Shown: one piece after another, positions 41,101-53,100 of the stretch
Numbering within the stretch: the stretch's first letter is position 1
Layout: every line of letters starts with the position of its first letter
Origin: Bathymodiolus brooksi
Lineage: Eukaryota; Mollusca; Bivalvia; Mytilida; Modiolidae
Length of the DNA stretch: 64,000 nt
Direction of reading: 5' to 3'
Assembly (NCBI GenBank): GCA_963680875.1
Contig: OY804589.1
Coordinates: 26,834,353 to 26,898,352 of the forward strand
Translations under genes and position numbers: made by a program
The notes under the pieces: generated by a model
Told to the model about the DNA's origin: nothing
Seen by the model: only the letters and a program-made list of their open reading frames with translations
Databases searched by the model: none

Positions 41101-44100
41101 TAAATGCAGGCAAGAATATTGCTGGTTCTCAGAATACGACGAATATAACAAATATGGGTCAAGGTCAAGGTCAGGATGGACAACTTTACAAACAAGATCA
41201 AGACAAAAAAGACGGAAAAGATTCGAAGAAATCTAAAAAGAAGGACAAGGAAGAAACAAAATATGTGACTTCTAGTATCGGCGGTACAACTATCGCACCA
41301 GGGAAAACAGGACAAACATCGTCTGTTGATGATGGTAATATTTTCGGTGGAAAGACTCATGGCACTCAAGCAGAATTACAGAGAGCAATGTTTGAAAAAC
41401 AGGCATATGAAGCTGCTAAACTTGAAAATGACCTCAAACGTACTGAACTGGACTCAATAAATGATACACTTGATGAGTGTGAGAAGAAGAAACAGAGATC
41501 TATTGAGGAGGCTAAGGCTGATCTAGAGAAAAAGTTATCTAAGGTTAAATCAGAACAAGAGCGTGATAAGGTCATGGTAGATTATGCTAACAACATGCAG
41601 AAGTTGAACGAATCTTTCGAGAAAAATAAGCAGAATCAGCTGGACACTTTAAGACAGAAACTTCTAGAACAACGAAGACAGAAAAAGAAAGATCTTCACA
41701 GGAAACACATCGGTGAAGCTCAAGGTCAAGGACTTCCTGTCGATTCAGTGCCGAGCATCCAGAACCCGTCTCACGAAGAATTAATGCTGGATTTATTACG
41801 TCTTCAGAAACAACAGGAAGAAATGATGGCAGAGATGAGGAAGAAGAGCGCGGAAGAAGGCGACAAAGCTAAACCATTTGACGTTGACAAAGAACTGGAA
41901 CAACAAATCAAAGCCATGGACTTATCTAAAGCTCAGAAAGAACAGATGATTCAATTGGCTAATGACAGATCAAAGGAACTGAGAAAACATATTGAGAACA
42001 TGAAGGAGAAATTACGTCAGCGTAAGGATAGAAAGAAACCTGGAAGTCTGACGGCCGATGAAGAACAGAATCTTAGTGACGAAGAGAAAAGAAAATTATT
42101 GGAGACAAGAGAAATGCAGAATGATGCAGACAGATTAATGGAAGAAAAAGCTGTCTTAGACACCATGAAATTACTAGAACAGGTAACGTACAAGTACATA
42201 TAACAACAAACTGTCGGGTTAGAGTATCCATGGTAACACTTTTTATCACCTTTAAACTCAGTTTATGTGCGTTTAGGCAAGGGGTTAGATATACCATGGG
42301 TAGGGATCAAAATACCATAGGCAGGGGTTTTCATATACTATGGGTAGGGTGATCAAAATATCGAAGACAAGGGGTTCGATATACCATGATTAGGGATTGA
42401 CTCCGGGATCGATAACCCATGAATAAAGATTGACTGCAGGGTAGATAACCCATGAATAAAGATTGACTGCAGGGTAGATATACCATGTGGTTCAAAATAC
42501 CATATGACAAAACTACAAGCAGTATCTATATCAGCTATTTAAACTTAAATGTAAAATGTAGGATATGTGTACGATCTGCTGATGAATACAAAAATGTTAA
42601 TGATAATTTAACATGATTTTTTATTATTATTTTTTATGATACTTAGGAACAAAAGAGGAAAGCAGAAGAAGATGCCTTGAAAGAAATACTGAAAAATGAA
42701 TCCGATCAGGAGCGTGATCGTATCATGGCACAGTTCAACAGCCAAATGAGAAAACTGAACAATCGTATGAATGATGAAAGGTCAGAAATGGAGGACAAGG
42801 TCAAGGCCAAACTTGCTGCTAAGAAACGTTTGAAAGAAGAACTTGAAAAAGAGAAGGCTGTTACTAAAGAACTGGACAGAATAACTAAATCACATGTAAG
42901 ATTTAACTTTTTTTTTTACTTTTAAGCAGATTAAAAATGCAATTGTCTATTTTCCCATTTTCATGTTCGGAATAGGTGTTCTGATTTATACAGGTTAAGA
43001 TTTCCTACATTGGGACTTTAATTAAAGTTCAGTTTATACAGGATTTCATTTTATTCAGGTAAATTTATTTAGATAAAGTTTGTCAGTAACTTGCTACAGG
43101 TCAGTGGTTTTCTCAGGGTACTTCGGTTTCCTCTGCCATAATATAGCGGAAATATTTGTTGAACGTGGCGTTAAGCACCACAGAACCAACCAACCAACCC
43201 GTTAGATATGTTTAACTACATGTAATTAAATTTTTTTTAATAAAAAACCTTTTCTGAAATTCTCGAAAATAATAATAGATTCCACAATTTCTGATATTTT
43301 TGCTTTTTATTTTTAAATTGTTTATAATCAGGTTGCCAAGGGCGATGCTGACACTGCTGATGTCATCATGCAGATAAATGAGAAAGTTAACGGTGACAAG
43401 ATGTCTGCCGATCAGGAGAAACTCATGAACCAGCAGATAGCAACACAAGAAGAACTTGAGAGAAAACAACTGGAAGAATCAAGAAAAATGAATAGGGATG
43501 TAGAAGATGACTTTGAAAATGAAAGAGAGAACATTGATGGTCACATGATCAGTCAAAAGAAATTGGTATGTAAATCACAGCTTTTCTTGCTTTACAACAA
43601 ACGTTAAGTGTCCCCAGATAATATAGTTATATTTTTTCTAGTGACATCAGATATTTCAGTTGTAAGCCCTATGGTGACCTAGAGACTGTTGTGGTCATGA
43701 TCGTATGGTAGTTGTATTTACAACTACCTGTGCAATCGGTGCCTATCACCACTAAAGTTGTGAGTTCGAACCCCGTTCATGGTGAGGTGTAGATACAACA
43801 TTATGTGATAAAGTTTGTCAGTGACTTGTGACAGGTCGGTGGTTTTCTCCAGGTACTCTGGTACTATGACCTATAGTGACCTCAAATATTTCACTTCTAT
43901 GACCTTTGATGACCTCAGATATTTCAGTTTAAAAATAGATAGAGATTTGAATGTTCCATTTAATTAAAGGTTTATTTAATGGGAAAATATTTTCTATAAT
44001 AAAAATAATTAATTTGTGTAAAAGAAATCACAAATTGATGTAGAAACAAACCAAAATGTTAATTAGAACCTACAACTTATAACAAGAGAAAGCTTGTTTC

Positions 44101-47100
44101 ATCTGTGATCTGTGTCACTCTTTCAAAAGTCAGCTAAAATGGTCATAAATCGAAACTACTTGCTGTTTCGCATCAAACTACAGTGTATCTGACATCAGAC
44201 TCAAAGCATGACTGGTAATTTACCAGATTGTTTTATTTGTATAGTTTATAACGGTATGACAACAGCGAACCAGTTTTAATTTTTCTATTATTTAAACTAA
44301 GGTTCTCCTCCCTCAGGCATAGGTGACCTTAGCCGATTTTGGCTGTCCTGTCTGTCTAGGACCTTTGTTTTACTTGCTCACAAAACTTTTAAAATTATTT
44401 TGGCTTTCCAACCTTTGAACTTTGAACCTGATGAAGGTCATTCCAGACAGATGTTGTGCGTACTTAATTAGATATCTACGTTTTTATTGATACTAATAAT
44501 AATTATTACGATTTTTTTTTCATCTTTTTATAGAAGGTAAGTAATATCGTGTATGTAAATAACAACAAAACCATTTATTATATACTGTTTCCAGAATCAT
44601 ACAAGTCATGTTGTCATTGACAGTAGTTTTTGGTATTAAATTCACTGAAAAGTTTATAAAAAAAAAAAAATATGTGAGAAAAAAAATTAAATGAAATGCA
44701 CTGGAAGTTGTATAGAAAGGGGAAATAACTCTTGAAAAGTGAAAATATTTGTTGAAATGCATGTGAAATAACATGGCTGTTAAAATTCAAAAACGCTAGA
44801 CAAGTAAAATATTTGTACAATTTTATTCAGCTTCAATGACTATGTAATCATGTAATTATTATTAAAACTAAGGTTCTCCTCTCTCAGGCATAGATGGCCT
44901 AATAGCCGATTTTGGCTATCCTGTTTTGGCTCTTTTGTTTGCATGCTCGAGCTCCCAAACACTTTTAAGGTGGTACCATACACTTCAGGTAAAATTTTAT
45001 CTGCTCGTTTGATTTTCTTATATTTTTTTGGCAGTGTGTTTGAATATATCCACTGTAATAAATATCAAAATTTTTCTTGTGGTTTTGATCACCGAGATGC
45101 TTGAAATCTGCATACAAACATCATATGATCAAAACGTTCAACTGATTTTAAAGAGTTATCTCCCTGTAGTGTATGGTACCCCCTTAAATTATTTGACTTT
45201 CCAAATCTTATGATTTTAAGCATACCTGATGAAAGTTATTCTAGAAATGCATATTGCACACTAATTTTGATGTTTACATTTTTATTACAAAAATAAAAAC
45301 ATCTGTTGATGTGTTTATTGTTAATATACTGTGTATGTGATCATATTTGAATGATTCTAGAAATGGTACTTAATACATACCCTATCTTTATGGTCTCTAT
45401 TGGTATATGAAAACTGACTTTTTTGTTTTTTTTATGTTTTTATTTATTTAATTTCTCAGAGGAATGAAACAGTCTTGGTAGTATAAAGATTAGCATTCTC
45501 GACTCGATCGTACTGTAGATCGTGGGTTTTGTCCATTGTTGGGTCAAACCAAAGACTATTTATAACTTTGGTATTTGTTACTTCTCCGTGCAGCATTAAG
45601 TAGAAGTAAAAACAAAAACTGCTTGTCTCAGAATTGGGATAATGTGTTCGAATGCAGCAACATATCTATCTTTGGACTGTCATTTCAGTGAGCTACTACA
45701 TGTACTGTAAAAATCCAGCTCACCATGTTGGTCTAGTATAAAACAGACCTCATCATCATCTTATCAAAAAGTAATTTATTCTCACCGTGATATAGCTCTC
45801 AAATTAAAGACTATCACAACCTATAGTCCAAAAAATGTGAAAATTGGAACACTGAATTGTGCTTGATATTTTTTCAATCACATTTTATTACAGATTTTCA
45901 TAATGTTACACTTCCAAATTTTTCATATTTCCTGTCACTGCATGATTACCATCAATTTTGTTGAATTTGTTTTTTGTCCTCCATTTTGAAACACTTTGAA
46001 ATGATGATTTTTGAGGTGTGACTACAAAGTTTGGCTGCCTGATATCTAACTTCCTAAACACCACACTCCCCCCAACCTCACCCTCCTTTACCTGTTCACC
46101 TTACCATGTATTACACTTAATATCAGTGTTTATATATCCACATATGATAATTATATAATGATCAAAAAGGGTAGACAATTATGTTACAACTAACCTTCCC
46201 AGAATCCTTCAGTAATATAAATGGCTGTGGTCATAACATGTTTAATTTTATGAAATATTCTTGGAATGTGGTTTTTACATATGAATTATTTCATTTACAT
46301 GTATAATCAAAGAGATGAGTAATTTCTGATTTTCTAATGTACACTTTGGGGTTATTGGGGAAAGGATAGGGTGACTATTTATAGTATGTTTATGAACATT
46401 TTGAAGAAACTAACTACAGTTTGACATGTACAGTTGAAAATGACTCCTCATAGAATTAAATGATATGTGATACACAATATGTTTCTGATACCTACTTTTC
46501 AGAAATATTTGGTAGGGCCGTTGTTGTAGTGATTGTATGATAGTTGGATTTACAACTACCTATGCAATCAGTTCCTATTACCACTAATGTTGTGAGTTTG
46601 AATTCAGTGGTTTTCTCTGGGTACTCTGATTTCCTCCACCAATAAAACTAACTTCCATGATATAACTGAAATATTGTTGAAAGTGGCATTAAACACCATA
46701 GATCTAAACCTAAATTTTCTAAGCTATATATTGTAAATTTTAAGTTTTTCATTGTATATTTAGGCATTGGAAACACATAAAACAAAGTTTGAAAGAGATA
46801 TAGCCCTACACCATCCTAACATCACAGATGCAGAATACCAGAAACTATTGGCCAAACACAAGTCAGAAATAGCAGCCCTTGAAAGAAATCTTGATGAAGA
46901 AAGAGATAGACAGAACAATGTACTGAAAGAGAAGGTAAGAAGGAATGATGAAGAGTATTTCTAGAAGAAATCAGAAAATAAAGAACAGGGCTCACCAAAT
47001 CAGGTGAAGCACAGGCGCTTGTGTAGAGTCAAAAATATGCTCGCTATGTACCTAAAATACCACAAGGCCGGACTCACTCGTACTACCCCTGTCACTTCAA

Positions 47101-50100
47101 TTGCTATTTCCCCTGTCAAAATGTCGATAGGATGCAAATCGCTTACTAATTTGCGTAGTAAAATGATTTTTCTTCAAGGAAAACCTGTTTGTTATATCTT
47201 CCTACAATCTACACCCCCATACTGACAGATAATCCTCAGATTTTGCTGGCAATGGACACCTAAGTGGCAGCAAAGCGAAAGTAGGTCACGTGCGACATAT
47301 TCCCGCCTTTCAGTCGTTCTCGGGTTTTATCATTGCCTTACGAAATATACCTGAGAAGTTCAGAAAGAAAAGTTCGGGAAATGTAATTATATATCAGTAT
47401 TGTTACTGTATAATTATAATGTTTTTTAAATACAATTATTTCCTATGCCTTATTTTAAGTATTATTTGCATACCAAGAAGCACTGAAGTTTTCATTCATT
47501 TTGTCAGTCATATTTTGGCGCCTTGTAATGTTTCTAGTGTTTAGTCATTATATATGATAAAACCCGAGAACGATCGAAATGCGGAAATATGTCGCACGTG
47601 ATCTACTTTCGCTTTGCTGCCACTTAGGTGTCCATTGTCAACAAAATCTGAGGATTATCTGTCAGTATGGGGGTGTAAATGGTAGGAAGATATAAAAAAC
47701 GGGTTTTCCTTAAAGAAAAATCATTTCACTACGCAAATTAGTGAGCGATTTGCGTCCTATCGACATTTTGACAGGGGAAATAGCGATTGAAGTGACAGGG
47801 GTAGTAGGAGTGAGTCCGGCCTTGTGGTATTTTAGGTACATAGCGACCATATTTTTGACAATACACAAGCGCCTGTGGGTGAAGTGGGCGACTTCTTCGC
47901 CTTGGTTTCAATGAACTCGCCCAATTTCTGTCAAAAAGCGAAGTTTTAGTCGCCCTGTCAGTCTTTTCAAGTCCGTATTTTTTTTCACCAATAATCATAC
48001 TTTTTCTTCAATATTCACATAAAAGGAGCTCCCATGTTCCTGAAATGTGACCCATACAGGGTTTGATGTTCAATATTTTATTCCAAACTTTTGTGAAAGG
48101 TAGGGGAACATGGGGTAGCGGGGAAAGAAACGTTAAAATTTGGATCGATTTTCGGAAGTCTCCCAGATTTTCCCTCACTTTGCCCTAAGTCAAGAGAGAG
48201 AGAAATCAAGTCGCCCTGTTTTTACTATGTGTGGTGAGCCCTGAAAGAATCATGGTTAATTTTCAAATCCAATATGCCACAATTAGAATAGTCTATTTGC
48301 CAATTCTGAAATTAGAAATTTTTAATCACTTGTATGGATTGTTGATATATTTTTAACCTAAATATATTTAACCTTTTTGGGTTTTTTTTTTGTTTGTTTG
48401 AGAGGGACCATCGTGGTCGTGATCATATGGTAGTTGGATTTACAACTACCTATGCCATCAGTGCCTGTTACTACTAAAGTTGTGAGTTTGAATCCCGGTC
48501 AGGCGAGGTGTACTCGATTTAACATTATGTGATAAACTTTGTCAGTGACTTGCGACAGGTCGTTGGTTTTCTCCGGGTACTATGGTTTCCTCCACCAATA
48601 AAACTGGACGCCACTGAAATATTGTTGAAAGTGGCATTGACCACCCTAACCCTAGCCCCTGTTTGTATGAGTTATTTCCCCTTAAAGAACATAATATTTG
48701 ACTGTCAATGAAGAGCAAATGGAAAAACACATTTTTGCACATATATGTGTAATTTGTAGATGTTTCAAATCTTTTATTTACAAATAATCTTTCATTCTGC
48801 TTTAAACTTTTGATATCAATAATATATTTTAGTGTGAATGGGTTGAAACATTTCAATTTTACATTCGGTTTAGCATGTTTTGGACAGGCAGTCAAGGGAA
48901 TCAACTCTTATTAAAAATATCTTGCAACAGAATTCTAGGCAAGCGGATAATTGACATTGCATCATCTACATGGACAGAAAAACAGCAGGGTTGTTGAATT
49001 CCCGTAGTTAACTAACTAGCTAAGAGGATAGCATGGTCTGTGATTCCTCGTAATTAACCGACTACTAGGTAAGAGGGCGGAATTTGTCATTTGAATTACT
49101 CATTAAATTTTCTTCTTTAGATGAAACAGAGACAAAGAAAGAGAGCAGAAACATTGGAGGAGAAACACAGGATAGAGAGAGAGCAAGAATTAGCTCGTCA
49201 GCAACAAGAGAGAGACAAATTAAACGAGAAACTCGCCAGAATTATAGAGAAATCTGCTCTGGTTGAGAATGTTAAGGTAAATATATATAGCACTTTGTGG
49301 TCTTGTTCTACGACTATGGTTTTGTAAAAAAAAAATTATAACATGTATTACCTATGCAATCATATGGGTTTTATTAGTAAATTTGATTTGCTGTTAAAAC
49401 GATAGTCTTTATATCAACACCTACATGTAGCTACCCAAGATAGTGTATTGTCTTTAAACCAGTGAGCTAGCATTTTTAAAAACGTGCTGGTCAATTACAA
49501 AGTGGATGTCATTATCATCTCATCAATATATCTTGTTCTTGCCATAATATGGCTGAAATATACTGATTTACAACTAGCTATGCAATCTGTGCCTATCTAC
49601 ATTAAAGGTTGTGAGTTTGAATCCCGCTGATAGTGAGGTGTACTCAATACCTTATTATGTGATAAAGTGTGTCAGTGACTTGTGGCAGGTCAGTGGTTTT
49701 CTCTTGGTACTCCGTTTTCCTCCACCAATAAAACTGACCACCACAATGTAGCTGAAATATTGTTGAAAGTGGCATTAAACACCATAACCCTTTTTACATT
49801 TACAGAACAAAGATGATGACACAACTGAGAACATGATTTATTCTGTCCTCCGTCAAAGACATCTTAAAGAAGCTATACATCTAGAAGACCAACTGGCTCG
49901 TGAATTAGAGGCTGCACGTCGTAGAGCACGGGCCGACATAGAGTCAAGACGAAATGAGGAAAGAGACAGATTGTTAGCTGTTTTTGAACAGGTAACAAAG
50001 AGATCAGTATCCTGTACTGTACATACAGTGATTATTATGCCCCAGCCGTCTGTCCATCCGTCCCGCATTAGGTTTCTACTCGTTAACTTAAGTTCTCTTA

Positions 50101-53100
50101 TCACAAATCTTTCCAATTTATACACAAGATCAGGGACCATACAAGGAAGGCCAAGTTTGATATCGACCATGACGACTTATTCTGTGCTGCAGTTATGCCT
50201 CTATTTATTACATGTGGGCATCCATGTCCTATGGCCACATTATTCCATTTTATTTTCATAATTAGATTACACCAAACTATGGGGCTAATCATTTGTTTTC
50301 AAAGATTGCAATAGAAAAGTTTCCTGTGTAAAATAAACCATGTGAGAAATGATCTCATGCTGCTGCCTCATATCTATATAGATCCATTGTTTTGAAATTA
50401 TGACGAAACGTGCCACTTCACAATTAATAACTAGATACAACATTATGTGATAAAAAGTTAGTCAGTGACTTGCAACAGGTTGATGGGTTTCTCTGGGTAC
50501 TCATGTTTCCTCCACCAATAAAACTGACTGCTACGATATAACTGAAATAACCCTAACCCAAACCCCACAATTAATACAACAGATACTTTTTGAAGACTTC
50601 CATGTAATAAACCAATGGTGTAATGGTTCGTGTGATTGTCTTGAATGTGATAGACCATGGGAATGGTTCGTGTGATTGTCTTGAATGTGATAGACCATGG
50701 GAATGGTTCGTGTGATTGTCTTGAATGTGATAGACCATGGGAATGGTTCGTGTGATTGTCTTGAATGTGATAGACCATGGGAATGGTTCGTGTGATTGTC
50801 TTGAATGTGATAGACCATGGGAAAGGTTCGCGTGGTCACCTTGAATGTGATAAACCATGGGAATGGTTTGTGTGGTCGCCTTGAATGTGATAGACCATGG
50901 GTTTGAGCCCCTGTTGGTTCAAACCAGAGAATAAAATTGGTATTTGCAGCTGTTCCACTAAGTTTGTAGCATAAAAGAGTTAGAGCAAGGAGAGGTTGGC
51001 TCGGAATGAGGATAATATGTCTGAGTGGAGCGACATGTCTACCAGTGAATTGGGTTTTTTTTTCCAGTGAGTTAGCACTTTAGAAATCCACCTAAGCGTG
51101 TTGGTCTAGTACAGAGTGTACATCATCATCTCATTAAAATGTAACCTGTTCTTGCCATGGTATAGCTGAAAAATTAAAATGCAAGCTAAATATGAACAAT
51201 ATCTCAGATGATTTAAAAAACCATAAGGTTACTTCAAATTTTAAGAGTTAAGGCTCTTGAAGATGTTAAAAGCGTGGAAATGATGGTCAGTACACTAGCA
51301 AAATAGTTTGTCAGCAGATTCTAAGTATATTTATACACAAACTATATTAAAAAAATATATATATCTTTCTGGTTGAAATCTTGAATTTTTCATAAATAAT
51401 TTCAATGATAAAAGCAAATTTTAAGATTTTATTGTATTATAGCGATTTATTAATTTTTTTAAAGGAATTGAAGGATCTTATAGCAGACGGCAGTGACCTT
51501 TCACCTGAAGAACTTGCTCTAAGGAAAGAACAACTTAAGCGTCAACAAGAGGTAGGTTTGTTAAGTTTTGTTAAGCTAAGTAAAGTATGCTATGTAATTT
51601 TAAAGCAGCATGTTTAAATTTTGTTCATTCCTTCACAATGTTTTGCAGTCTAAAGTCTAAGCAATTTTAACCGCATTGGTGGTGTACTTGCACTGGTTAG
51701 AGTGCTGGCCTCAAGTGTGGTAATTCATGGGTTCAAGTCCTGATGGGGCTGACCAAAGGCTATGTAATAGGTATTTGCTGCTTAGGAATAAGGAGTAAGA
51801 GCAAAGACTGGTTGACTCAGAATCAGGATAATGTGTCAGAGTAGAACAAATGTTTCAGTGAGCTAGCACTTTGAAAATCCAACTAATCATGTTTACTGAG
51901 CAATAGTTTGGTAGTAGTTATTGGTGGCTTGTTACAGGGAACCAGTTACTTGTTCTCTTTATTAATACATCTAAAATACTGCTCTCTCAAACAACAATCG
52001 ATCATTCAATATGATATTTATGTTTGAAGCACGAAATTAAAATTGAATCATTCTCTTTGATAGAAACAATTGAAAGACTTTGACAATGTCACCATCAAAC
52101 TGATAGAACAAGCTGAAAAAGAAACGACACCACAGCAGAAAATACAAGAGACGCACGCTCGACTTCAGCTCAAAGAGAAACAATTGAACGAATTAGCTGA
52201 GGCCATGAAACAGTACTCGCCAAAGGATGCCCTCTACAAGAAATATCAGGAAGATGCTCGTCTGGCTACTGACGAGGCCAAACGTTACCGTGACGATGTT
52301 TGGAAAAAGATGCAGGAAGAATTTGAAAGACGCAAAGCAGAACAGAGAGAACGAGAGAATGAGAAACAGAGGAAGTTAATGGAACAATTCAAGTGAGTAA
52401 AGGCTTGTTAATCTTGTCATCAGTAAAGGGGGGTCGTCGTGGTCGTGATCGTATGGTAGTTGGATTTACAACTACCTATGTAATCGGTGCCTATCACCAC
52501 TAACGTTGTGAGTTCAAATTCCACTCATGACGAGGTGTACTCGATACAACATTATGTGATAAAGTTTGTCAGTGGTTTTCTCCAGGTACTCCGGTATTCT
52601 CCACCAATAAAGAGATAGCCTCTCTTTAGGGGGGACAATGTCTTACAAAAAGAATTAAAATGACAGATTCAACTATATAGGGGGCCTTGTATAACAAATT
52701 TTTATTCTATCTGTAAAAACCGCATGGGTGTGTAATGGTTAGCATGTTCGCCTCGAGTGCGGTAGATTATAGGTTCGAACACAGATCGGTAAAACCCAAA
52801 AGACTATAAAATTGGTATTTGTTGCTTCTCCGCTAAGCACGCAGCATTAAGGAGAAAGAGCAAAGACTGGTTGGCTTGGAATCGGGATAATTTGGACGAG
52901 TAGTACGACATGTCTATACGCGGACTGTTGTTTCTGTGAGCAAGCACTATAAAAATCCAGCTCACTCTATCTGTAAATTATTTATTATAGAAATATGGAG
53001 AAAGAGATGGAAGAAGAACATCGTAGAGAAATTCAGAGACAGAAAGACCATGAGGCAGAGAAAGAACGTCTCCGTCAACAACAGCTGGAGGAACGAGACA

